A stretch of DNA of 64,000 nucleotides from Oxytricha trifallax (taxonomy: Eukaryota > Ciliophora > Spirotrichea > Sporadotrichida > Oxytrichidae): contig ARYC01025379.1 in the NCBI GenBank assembly GCA_000711775.1, forward strand, positions 1-64,000, in the 5' to 3' direction. Shown here one piece after another: positions 1 through 10,619 of this stretch (the stretch's first letter is position 1; each line of letters starts with the position of its first letter). The notes under the pieces are model-generated. The model saw only the letters and a list, made by a program, of their open reading frames with translations. It was not told the origin of the DNA and did no database searches. Made by a program: the position numbers and the translations under genes.

Positions 1-36
1 CGAGTTTGAGGATTATGCATTCTCTTGGATACCTCA

Positions 37-3000
37 TCAATGTAGAATGGGTTCACGCATAATGACCTTTCTATTAGCAGCGTTACTTGATGTGAATATC
101 ACTTACAATGAAGAGTCATTAGAGATATCGCTGGTGAACATCAGCATTTTTCTATAAGCATCCAAATGCAAGAGGAAGGGCGAGTGTTCAATCTTGGATT
201 GCTCTTTTGAAGGTGGTTAAACGTAGCCGTAAGTAGAGACCTCTTTAACGATTGGTTGTGTGCTCAACTTGATGCTATCGTTACTGGAACGCTTCTGTTT
301 GGAGAGGAAATTGCTTGGCCAACAGAGGCTTGTTTTTAGGCTTTCCTAAAGACTGGAGAGAATACCCATTGCTATCTTGAAGTCTTCAGGTAGTTCCCAA
401 TTCAGATTTAGAGGAGGATCTCGATTGTCTATCGGTTTAAACTTGAAGTATCTATAAAGGTAAGGTCAATTCTATAATGCTTACGTGGAGTTTTAGAACT
501 TATACAAATCGGGGAACTACTATTTCATTAACTCATTAAGGATGCTCTGAACTAGCAAAGCCAGCGACTTAGCCAGTTACTAAGTGCTCTGCTGTAAAGA
601 ATGAATGGCCGAATCAGGTGGTGGAGAAATCAATAGCATTACAAGCGCGTTTATCTGATACAACTTGTTGAGAAACAGCATGGGTCGTGGTGTAGTTGAG
701 AAGAGGAACCTTTGAGTTTCGAGTTCGAGTGAGTCATCTTTACAAATTATAAGCACGTATTGATAAACTTACGAATGAAATTGAAAGCTTCTTATTCACT
801 TGACTTGGAGAACTTATTGTAGAAGTCCTCGATATAGGAGACTTGTGAGTAGCTTGCCTTGGGGATCTTGTAGTGGACCAATACGCCCTGTGGAGTGTCT
901 GGAGGCATTTCCTGGAAGGGTGCGTTCTCATATGTTAGTCTCTGCACCTGATATTAGAGATAGCTGATTCCTCTGTGAAGGTCGCACACTGCGTGGTGGA
1001 AACTGGGGAACGAGTACCTAATATACAGTTAGTCGAAGGTAACAAACTTACATTGAGTAGAATCTCACAAAGAATTAGCGAGCTCTGTACTGGAAGTCGT
1101 CATACTAAAGTAGCATGTTCTTAGGGATTTCCTCTCTCATAGTGCAAGAATAAAATCTCACTTCAAACACGCTTTTCATGTGTGTAAAAAAAGCTGGTCT
1201 TTCGTGAAGTCTCTGATGAAAGTCTAGTACATTTCCTTGAAGCCACCACTCTTATAGTCAAAGGATTTCGGCACGGTTTTGTCCTCTCTCCAGCTGGTAC
1301 TGGTGCTAGTGATTACAAGCTCTTTCTTGGAATTCTCACGAATCACTCCAAATACTGACGAAGGTACAACAACATCCTTTTAAAAGAAGACCAGCTCCAC
1401 AATGATTGAGCCTCTGTTTTTGAGAATGGCTGAAAACTGTTATTGGTTCTTCATGAATTATTATGCGAAGCTGCCAAGTTCATAGAAGTTTACGTGCTTA
1501 TAATCAATCTGGCCAATCAGTTTGCAGTCGTAGCCTCTGAATGATTCGTCAAAGACCAGCCAGTCGAGTGCTTGCTGCAATTGGAACTTTGCAGGGTTTA
1601 AAAACATATCGTTCACCAAGACCTGGGGTTCGGCTTTGAAAAGAGAGCAAAGCAGCATACAGAACGATCTTCTTTCAATGTAGACGAGTCCATCGCAGAG
1701 GACGTTGGCGAGGTGCATGACTTAATCAAGGTATGGTGTATAATGGATAGCCTTTTGCATTTGAGAGTTGAGGCTGATAGTTGGATTGAATGAACCGTAC
1801 TTTTCTCTGAACTGGAAGTGTCTCACTCTGTTAATTGTTGCGCTGCGAACCAAGCGATGAGGTGAGAACATAAGTCGATAATAGGGGTTTTAGATAAAGG
1901 GCGAGCCAGTAAAAGTGTAGTGCTAATCGGACTTCTCTTTCTGAATAAACAAATAGCAGTCGATGGCATTCTGAAACATGAAATGGAAGCTTCAAAGTCT
2001 CAGATGGTATGAAGTCTTCGAACCTCTCCTTTACATACCAGAGTCGAGTAAATAGGCGATGCTTGTAGAACTTGTCCAGATCGTCTCTTGACTTGAACAA
2101 AAAAAAAAAAAAAAAAATATGCACATTCTCCTTCTTCTCAATTTCGTTAGCACTCTTCTGAATTTGTTTCTCTTGAGCACTTAACAGAACTCTATTCTGC
2201 ACCTCAACTTCATCCTCCTCTTTCATCTCTTCGTTGAGACCTCTTTGTTTTGATTGCTTCGATCTTCGTATTGGTTGTTCTCTGATAGCTTCTGCCTCTT
2301 CTATCTCTCAACTTCTTTCATCTTCAATGCTTCGGTAGGGTCGTTTTTGGATTCGTTTTTTAAGTAGCTTGTATTTGACACCATCAACGAGTTGGTCAAC
2401 TCCTTCAGCATTCATATAGTGGGCGTTATTTCGTGCTGCAGCAAGACAACACTCCTCTCTGCAAAGTGGAAATCCAAGTTGTTTTCGAGCTGGACTCCGT
2501 TGGAAGTTGTAGGGTAGTATGTCAAAAGTGCGTAGTTCTTCGCGTGTTCATTTTCACCATACATCTGGTTGAATAGTAGAAGGCTTTCATTTATATCCTG
2601 AGTTTGTTCCTCCCTGGAAGCGTAAGGATAATTCAAGGCGATTAATAGGCTAATCTCGTAGTCTTCATACAGCTTTCTGTCAAGAGCAATCCACCTGTTG
2701 TGCTCTGTAGAGGAAGGAATATTGGGATAGAACTGCATTTCTCTCATCATGCTGGAGGTGGCGTCACAGTCAGGGCGTTCATATCGAGTGGCCTGTATCT
2801 GGCTGCTTTGACTAAATGGAGGGATCGACGATTGCTGCGAAGAATCAAAGCGGGGCTTCCTTTATGAGAGCATTCCTTCGTTCGAGTGCTCTGAAAAGTT
2901 CAGGTTGCTGTTCAGTTTCATGCTGCTCATTCTCAACTGGTTCTCTGGCTGTTGGTGTTGCTGCGAGCTTTTTTCAACCTCAGGGGTTCTTAATCCCCTT

Positions 3001-3973
3001 TAATTATCTTACCTGGACCTCGAGTCAGATGAGAAAGAGGTCTTCTTGAACGATGAGCGGGAGTTTAGCTGATTGGGGTTCCTGTTGAACCTGGGTTCAC
3101 GCATCTGGACTTGGTTTTCTTCGTCGTCAACGTTGATCACGGGGATTGAGGCGTCTCTCGAAGCGTTCCTGGGGTTTACTTGTCCCTGGCTTAGATTCCA
3201 CATAGCTGAAGGTTAATTCCTCGGAGGTTATGATTAGTTCTTCCTCTTCTTCCTCTCGTCGTTGAAGTATTTAGCAGTGGTACCATATGTATGGACTTCG
3301 TCAAGGAACATTTGATGAAGCAAAGGTTGATTGTAAACAGAATGGACCTCTTGCCACATGTCTTCACTTTCAATCATCTCGATCCCAGAAATCTCAAGCT
3401 TTCGAACGAGAATCTGGTTGTTCTTCTGGTTGTCGACCTCGTTGTTGTTGTAGAATTAGGGAAGAGGGTAGGTTTGCTCGAGGGAGGTGCTGGTGATAGT
3501 GTAGACGGTGGTTTATCTCTTGCTTACAGACTGAACAGACTGAACACTGATGTCGTGATTGCCGTTCTGAAGCCAGATCAGCATCTATTTGCAGAATTTC
3601 CTTCCATCTTGGATTGTGAAGTCTTGAAGGGTGGCATCATACATGGCTTAGCCCATTACCTGGTGTACGAACGAAATGATAGGAGTGTAGATGCACTCGA
3701 CGAAGTTTAGGTTGACGCCAAAGCAAGCGATCATCTTCTTGAGCAGCAAAGTCACATTGAATGGAGTAGCAGCTGCAAGGAATTCAAGAACCGAGCATTG
3801 TAGTGAGATGTCCTGAGCACTGTTCTTGAAACTTATGTCGGGGGTATGTGGTGGAGCATACGAGCATGGACGTCACGCTGCATGGTGGCCTTGATGTGCT
3901 TGAGGAGGTTGTAGTCGACTTTGAAGATCTCGATCTTCCCTTTTGGAAGCAAGAGTTGGTCAAACAAATTCAT
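37..3973 (-). CDS. large multi-exon gene of unknown function in the GC-rich island
   Basis: The gene is not recognised. Read with TAA/TAG as Gln, the minus strand is open almost throughout. It starts at ATG 3973 (MNLFDQLLLPKG). Long open blocks lie at 3868-2412, 2411-2223, 2226-1726, 1718-1176 and 1179-37. The last block only stays open if four short canonical introns are removed: 1051-1018, 772-738, 484-452 and 106-71. Each is 33-36 nt, begins GTAAG and ends TAG or AAG. After their removal the frame ends at TGA 39-37. The first block shifts frame near 3850, which could be a small intron or an indel. A TGA at 2414-2412 is followed directly by ATG in the same frame. The middle is rich in Ser, Gln and Asn, with charged, probably coiled-coil stretches near 2200. 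It is divergent from the transposase at 4167 and shares its base composition. It may be a transposon partner gene or a germline-limited gene. One gene rather than several is an inference. Confidence 0.6.
2099..2117. repeat. A19 homopolymer inside the minus-strand gene
   Basis: An uninterrupted run of 19 A (T on the coding strand) lies inside an otherwise coding block and would encode a run of Phe. It is out of character with the flanking charged protein and is a likely place for slippage or length error. Confidence 0.85.
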
Positions 3974-4166
3974 GGAATTAATTAATTATAAAATTTCTGA
4001 TTGATCGAGCTTTTATATCCGTGTGAAATCTCGGAATGATTTCTATTGGTTTGAGTTTAAGTGTGATTTGGCTATTACTATTAACTATTAAACTTTAAAA
4101 GACTGGAAGATATCAAACCTCGTGCAGGGAACAGCTCCAAGACTATGCAGCTGCTGCCTATCGTCA
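3974..4166. promoter_or_regulatory. AT-rich divergent intergenic region, probable bidirectional promoter
   Basis: This 193-bp gap lies between the start of the minus-strand gene (ATG 3973) and the start chosen for the transposase (ATG 4167). It is much more AT-rich than the genes on either side and contains ATTAATTAATTATAAAA-type sequence near 3980. The promoter role is inferred from the divergent layout only. Confidence 0.4.
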
Positions 4167-6903
4167 ATGAACCATCCTCTGGTAGTGAGCAATCGTACGA
4201 TTCCTTCGCTCACAAATCATACTTAACTTTGGGTTTCTCTGCCAGCAAGAGTTCGAAGAGATCAAGCAGAGTGCGTTGAAGCCATAGTCGAAGACTGTAG
4301 TTAAATGGACATCCGTCGTGCTGGGCACTAACTTCCCCTCCAATCCCAAACCAGCGAAGCTCTCTTACACCTCAGGCACTCTCCTCAACAATGGGCAGGT
4401 GCCACCGTCGACGATGGGCATACTGGGTGGGCAATCATCAGACTGCCCTTGGAGAACGTCGAGCGAGCAGTCTCATCGCTAGTCGATGTTGAAAGTCTGG
4501 CTACAGATGACCAGCTTTGTCAGGGCATGGATCAGTTCCTTCGAATGCTTAAAAAGCCTTAACATTCTGTTGCCTAGAAGACCCCTAATGTATTGTCAAA
4601 AAACCTGCAGATAAAGCAGGGCGACGAGCTCTGGTAAGCACTGTAAGACTTCATGAAGGAACAGGGTATTGATAACGATTTCGCTTAAGTTAAACACTCA
4701 AACCCCAAACTTATGAATGGAAGCTCCAAGAATCCTTACCTGAAACGCAGGGACGCGAAGCTGGCTTTGAAGAAGATCGCTGTCGTGCAGCACTACAAGG
4801 TGGAGAACATGAAGCCCAAGGACATAGCGCTCGAGATGGGCGTGGATAGGCGATTCGTGTACAAAGCAATCGAGAAGTTCAAGTATGAGGAGCACCGGGT
4901 GCTCAATCCCAAGCCAAAGCAGAGAATGGGAGAAGAATACGCGGAGCAACCCGCTGTTGCTGAAGGCGATAGCTGCTATTCTTGAACAAACAGGCATCTA
5001 CAAGGTCACAGGCTGGCGCCTGCATCATAAACTGCTCGAGATGCAAGGTTAAGTAGCAGAATTCCAGGATCTAATGGTGCCAAGCGTGGCTACGCTCTTG
5101 AAGGTTCTGAAGGAAAGTTTTCACCTTCGATTTGGCAAGGCCCAGAACTCGAACGTTAAGTATAGGGACCCATCATTCAATGAGAAGCGGCTATGGGTGT
5201 CAAGACTGCTCGCGCAGCTATTCTTGGAGGATGCAGTGATCATATCAGTAGATGAATCGAACTTCAGGAGTGACTACCTGCCAACCAAGCAATGGAGCTT
5301 CAATGCTGCTGCTCTTCACGAAAAAACCACTAAGAACGACTCCTCCTTGGCCCCTGCAGTTGGTAAGACTGAGATCCTTGTGACCAACGACGTGATCGAC
5401 TATGGCGAAATGCTGGCTGTCTACCCCAACAGAGAAACATGCATGGATGAAAACATCGAGGACCGAAAGTAGGCTCAAAATGGAGAAGTAAGTATGGCAC
5501 CTTTTCAAAAGCAAGTTTTGATTTAAGAAGAAAATGACCTAAAAAGCCAAGATTCACGACCCCAAGCAATTCCGGGGACCCCCAGGTAAGCTTCGCTATT
5601 TTTGCTTAACTTGTTGAATTCAGCGCCAAACATGGCTCGAAAGGTGCTGGTTGCGATGAGAACAGTGCAATCGCTAGTAAGCAAGACTAAATCAGCATTA
5701 GTGAGAGAATAGGAACAGCACCTGGAAGTTTTCCACCTGATCTTTATAGTCCAAACTCGAAATCGATCTTTGCAAAGTTAGGCTGAAAATCTTACACTTA
5801 GGAACAGCGTATCCTGGGTCCGAGAGGGGAGAGCATTGCTGCCACTCCTGTGAAAAGTCGTCGTAATCAGAGACACACTCAGCTGTCACCTATCCTGGAA
5901 GCCCCGGAGGGCAGTGCTCAGCACGCATCGCTGCAGAAGCGCTTCGACGCCATCAGAATTTGCAGCTCCTCCAAGAAGGCTCGCAGCTAGCCAGAAACCC
6001 CTCTCAAATCGTCGTCGGCGCTCGCTCCATTGCTTCAGAACCTGGCCAGCCTCAGGTTGCAATCCACCTAACGTAAGGGCAGTGAGGTTTCAGGCGTTGT
6101 AGGTAGTAGAAGCAGGATTCCAATCACACCTAAACGTCTTCAGCTATCGAGTAGGGGTGGGAGCAGCAGCTAAATCAGAGGGTATTCATAGTAAAGTAAG
6201 CGATTTCTTCAAATTTAAGCGAACTTTTTGAAGGTTCAGAGCCAAGTTAAGCAGGTAAGCACGACAAGCAAGCAGCTATTGCGAATACTAGGGGTTGTTG
6301 CATCGACTCGCTATAGTAGTACACACCCATCGCAACGGTGCGCGAACAAGCCAACCAACGCCTAGCCAAGTATGGGGTCTTGGCAAGGAATCTCTCAATC
6401 GCGAAGGAGGCGACCAAGCGGCAGCAGTTCTCCATGAGTTTCGTGGCGGCCATCACCAAGGACAGGTTGATCTCGAGTCAGGTCATCGAGGGCGCGTTCG
6501 ACGCCATGCTGTTCGAGAACTTCCTCTATCACACCCTGCGCCAGCTGCGCACTGACAAGGACCTCGCGTCGAAGAGGATCGTGCTGCTCATGGACAACGC
6601 AGTCATTCACAAGTATTCGGAGGTGCTGGCTACAGCCAGGAAGTTCAAGGTGACAGTGCTATTCAACGCCGAGTACTCGCCCTGGCTCAACCCAATCGAG
6701 CAGTTGTTCTCGTACATCAAGAGGCATCTTCGACAGGAGCAGGCAGACAGCAAGTAAGTACAGTAAGCTTAACCCATTATAGGATCCACCTCGTAAAACG
6801 CCTCTCGCAGATTCTGAAAGCCATGACCAAGACCGACGTGAACAAGCTCTGGGCCTTCAGCGTCAAGCAGTGGTGCAGCACCATCAAGCACGGCTTCGTT
6901 TGA
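4167..6903 (+). CDS. DD34E (IS630/Tc1/mariner-type) transposase with a large internal insertion
   Basis: Transposase of about 853 residues in the Gln-recoded frame, starting at ATG 4167 (MNHPLVVSNR) and ending at TGA 6901. A helix-turn-helix region lies around residues 190-240. The catalytic triad is visible: Asp 349 in IISVDESNF, Asp 762 in VLLMDNAVIH and Glu 797 in SPWLNPIEQLF. The last two are 34 residues apart, as in Tc1/mariner enzymes. About 410 residues separate the first two Asp, against roughly 90 usually; the extra is Ser/Gln/Pro-rich and low in complexity. Four introns keep the frame: 4883-4922 (weaker, GTATG), 5586-5623, 6255-6319 (or to 6316) and 6754-6782. The frame is exact across all of them. 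One in-frame TGA remains at 5784-5786. The enzyme would cut and paste a DNA element in the nucleus. No flanking inverted repeats were recognised, so it could be a transposon gene or a domesticated germline gene. Confidence 0.82.
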
Positions 6904-7460
6904 AGCAAATGTTGGCAACAATCCACAACCTACCAAGAGTGGCTAAGAACAGCAAGAATCGCGAAAACGAGCGTGTAAATGATTAGATTAGCTTTTATAA
7001 CGAACTATTACATATTACACTTTTAAGTTTAAGTTCAAATCAATCAAACCTTCCAAACCATCACAACCTCCCTCGCTTGCGCGCATTCGAGACACCAACT
7101 TCGCCACAATAGCCAATCATGACCGTTTCGTGCCCTCACATAGATGTCACAACCTTAACGATCCTGAATCACGAAGTTTTGCACCCAATAGCATTGTATG
7201 GTGAATCAGCACTCTCAATCCTCACTCTCACCATCATTATCCACTCTCATCGCAGTACACCACCAATAGCTAGCAGCATTCACACCAATGGTTGAGAGAA
7301 CCTGGTTACTTGTATTGACCAAATCATCAGATGTTGCTAAGAATCGTAAACATGGATTTGAAGCTCATAAAGTCGATTAGATGCTACATTTATTACTCAC
7401 TTTCTCTGCTTTCAATGTATGTGCTCACCTGTATCCAAACAGCTGGGGACTTATGACCAA
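6904..7460. other. 3' flank of the GC-richer island, no gene seen
   Basis: Composition stays intermediate up to about 7440 and then drops sharply to AT-rich. Short CT-rich repeats (TCACTCTCA-like) occur near 7210-7250. No protein motif was found on either strand. Confidence 0.5.
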
Positions 7461-8600
7461 ATTTTTAAATATTAAGTTTTAATTTATTTATCAAAATTCC
7501 TATCTTTTTCTATTTTATCAATAATATTCAACCTAATTACTCTCATCAATTTTTTCTACAATTTGATTTAAAAAAAACTATTTCAAAAACGGTACAATTG
7601 TACTATTTGTACAATTTAATAGGTACATCTTAATTTTTTTAAAAAAAACTAGTTACGAGATTTGTACAATTATAGAAATTACTTACAATTTCCAAAGAAT
7701 AATTAAATAATCAAGAATAGAAATATAATATGTTTTTACTTAATATGTGATAAAATTAATTTATACCTTTTATTTAAGTATTAGTGAATAACTAATAAAA
7801 TAATGATAATATGAACTATGATTTTCTCAAAAAACTAACTTTAATTTATAAACATAATTAATAATTCAAATGAGATTTAACCAATAAATTATTGACTTAA
7901 TAATATAGAACAAAGATAATTGGATATTAGATAATATATATAAAATAAATGGTAAGTATAAAAATGAAAGTTAATATAGTATAAAACCAAAGATAATAAT
8001 TTCACGAGCTATGACTAAAAAATAAATTTTGACTTAGCTAGTTAAAGTAATGATTTTTCAAAAATATTATTATAACAAATCTAAGTTTTTATTCTTAATG
8101 ATCGTCTGTTTAAATATTCAAAATTTTTCTAAATCGTAACAATTTTTAAAATTTGGTTATAATTAAATCTTATCAATAAAGTTACTTATGAAAGCTTAAT
8201 ATTATTTATTAATCATTTTTAAATTAAAAAATTAATCCCAATAATTATGATTACTCGGCTTTAAATAACATTTCCTTTTCCAAATCAATTGTATTTCTAC
8301 AATATCATTATTCTATGCAGACCTAATTTATAAAAATATTATTTAATATTCTCATTATAACTGACATTTTTTTTTAATAAATAAAAAACTTAAAATAAAT
8401 TAATTATTCTGTGCAGGCCTATTATTCAATATTTTCATTAAAATTGACATACTTTTGAATAAAACATCGTAGGATATCCATTCACTCATGAAAAGCATGC
8501 AGCAAGAAAGTGATATAAGACGATACAGGTTGGTTTGAGGCTGAAGTTGAAGAGTCTTGCTTAAACTTGCTTATAAAGCTGTGGAGGGTAGCAGCTAATC
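7461..8600. other. AT-rich DNA without a recognisable gene
   Basis: Very AT-rich, dominated by A and T runs. No coding signature, RNA gene or clear repeat was seen. Confidence 0.6.
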
Positions 8601-8630
8601 GTAATATTAAAACTAATAAATTATCGATTA

Positions 8631-8685
8631 CGACTAGGTAGTCGGACCACCCTTACGACTTGATCAACATACGACTAGCTAGTCG
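8631..8685. repeat. paired 14-bp palindromes CGACTAGSTAGTCG
   Basis: CGACTAGGTAGTCG at 8631-8644 (one central mismatch) and the perfect palindrome CGACTAGCTAGTCG at 8672-8685 sit 41 bp apart, start to start. Further CTAGTCG half-sites occur near 8898 and 8927. They lie upstream of the transposase fragment that begins near 9245, so they could be subterminal binding sites of that element. That role is a guess. Confidence 0.55.
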
Positions 8686-9244
8686 GACTAAGCAACAAAC
8701 ACTCAATTATGACAACTTAACAGCTTAGAAACATAATTAAGGTAGAATAGCTTATACTAATTAATAGTTAAGTAATAATCTAAGATTAACAGTTGTAATC
8801 AAGATTAAATCACAAACAACCCAATTGAACAATGAAGAGGGTTAGTTGTATGTTTTACTATCATGTTCAAATTTTCAAAGAATACCTTCAATCGATCTAG
8901 TCGAAGACTATAGAGCTCATAACTAGTCGATTAGTAGCATTTTCGCATTAAAAATACTAGTCTATTTACTATAATCTCATAGACTAAGCATGAATTGTGG
9001 TTTTAGGGTGTTTGTGTTTTATTGTGTAATTAATGGAACAGCATTCACTCATTACAGGTAAGTATTGTTGTAATAATTTAAGTAAAAGCAAATATCAAGA
9101 TACTTATCACATGACTAGTATCAAACTCAAATCACTCTAAGATTATTAGTTGTAACTCTAGTCATTTAGATGACAGTAGTCTTTGAAACCTTCCTACTCA
9201 TACAATATGGTAATTGAAATCCAACATTTAATCTACTACCACTG

Positions 9245-9789
9245 GTGAATCTGAGTGCAATTGCAAAGTTCTTTTGTGACAAATACACATATGTTGCCAA
9301 ACTACACAGGTAATCGAAGTCATTTTTTAGGAATGGGTTCTCGACTAAGACTAGGCTTGAGATTAATTTTGAATTTAATCCTATTAAGTTCCTCACCAGC
9401 AGTTAAACACTGCACACTCAAGCAGGAATGAGTTTGACAAGAGGTGTATATTGTTCCACAAGTAGTTCCCAGAAGTGCGAATCAGTGTCATTCATTTGAG
9501 GAGACTATACAAGCGCGCTTAAGTAAGATTCAACAGCAAACGACTAAGGAGAGAGGTGGAGCAAGTCGATCCACAAAGACTAGCTAGTTTTAAAATCGAA
9601 ATGAAGACTAAGTATATGAGAGAGCTGCAACTAGGATCGAAGTTCATATTCATTGATGAGACTGTATTCAAAACCACAAAACCACTTAGTGAGGTTTATA
9701 AGTGCTTTGATTTGTAGGGTATAGTTGGAGTCTTATTGGGTTAGTAGAGAAAACGCAGGTTTTATATGAATTTAATGAATATTTAATGA
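9245..9789 (+). pseudogene. DD34E transposase, N-terminal half, broken
   Basis: Two overlapping frames on the plus strand, read with TAA/TAG as Gln, resemble the first half of a Tc1/mariner-type transposase. The upstream frame (9245-9440) carries a helix-turn-helix-like stretch (LSAIAKFFCDKYTYVAKL). The downstream frame runs through FHKQFPEVRIS and YMRELQLGSKF to the first catalytic Asp in FIFIDETVF near 9650, and ends at TGA 9787. The FHKQFPE...DE layout matches the TBE transposase fragment at 50012-50745, so it may be a TBE relative. The second Asp and the Glu are missing. A one-base shift near 9440 separates the two frames. Confidence 0.65.
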
Positions 9790-9806
9790 GTATTAGTGTA
9801 CTTAAT

Positions 9807-10079
9807 TCAAACAAATTTTATCTGTTTATCTTTGTGGTATCTCTTGAACTTAGCTCTCTTTAGTGTGTCAAGTATATCTTCTAATGATGATCTTGGATAT
9901 GCTGGAGCTCTTACTATGATCATCTCAATAATTTTTTTAATCTCAGTGCATACATCTTCTTGCTTGATATGTTTAACAGCCAAACTGATTGATTACTTTT
10001 CTTGCTTTGTTCTGAAGTAAGACATACTTTACATATCGCACTCTAAGATAATTGCTGCTACCTAAGATATAAAATACAT
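9807..10079 (-). CDS. small intact frame, 90 residues, unknown function
   Basis: This frame runs from ATG 10079 to TGA 9807 without a break when TAA/TAG are Gln. The product is charged and helix-rich, with ISLAVKHIKQEDVCTEIKKI in the middle and a basic C-terminus (KRAKFKRYHKDKQIKFV). It looks more like protein than the opposite-strand frame in the same place, which is leucine-rich and shadow-like. It lies convergent and close behind the transposase fragment, so it may be a remnant of an accessory gene of the same element. The family is not recognised. Confidence 0.4.
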
Positions 10080-10133
10080 GCCTTAAATCAATCTTTTTCA
10101 TATCGAAACTAGAAGTGTAACTCTAATCCTTAA

Positions 10134-10605
10134 GACCTCGCTGAGCTTGAATATCAAATAAGAATCAAATTATCTTCAAACGCGCAAAGATATAATCAAA
10201 ATAAGCTATTTTTGGTAAATTACTTATGCAACCCTGAACTCTTCATTTTTGGTGTTTTAAGGGCCTCAAAAGAGGGTCACGGAAATTCATGAAGTGACCT
10301 GGAATTAACTAAATCCACTAAATTTGGGCTCCTGAACAAGAGTGTGACACCAGAACACCAGATCTATAGTCATTTTCAAAAGTTATAGGAGGGTCATATT
10401 GTCCATTTTTTAATTTTTTTAATATTTGGACCAGGAGCCGAACCTTTCTCGGCAAAACTCAACTTGCTATTTATATTTTACAAAATCTCCCGAAATAATC
10501 TTATCTAGTATTTTCGACCTCGCTGAGCTTGAATATCAAATATGAATCAATTTATGTTCAAACGCGCAAAGATATAATCAAAATAAGCTATTTTTGGTTA
10601 ATTGC
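10134..10605 (+). repeat. direct repeat of about 90 bp, two copies
   Basis: Copies at 10134-10224 and 10516-10605 both start GACCTCGCTGAGCTTGAATA and share the central stretch AAACGCGCAAAGATATAATC. They differ at a few positions only. The 290 bp between them is GC-richer than its surroundings and holds no recognised gene. The repeat could be a tandem duplication or the ends of a small inserted element. Confidence 0.75.
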
Positions 10606-10619
10606 TAAAAGAACCCCAG

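Noticed and set aside
3291-3710. 139-codon plus-strand frame
   Set aside because: It lies opposite a much longer open minus-strand frame of the island gene and reads as its antisense shadow.
6247-6610. Overlapping plus and minus frames within the transposase gene
   Set aside because: They are alternative frames of the DD34E gene; only the frame containing VLLMDNAVIH and SPWLNPIEQLF has motifs.
9166-9396. 76-codon minus-strand frame
   Set aside because: The plus strand of the same segment holds transposase-like text leading to FIFIDETVF, so the minus frame is a shadow.
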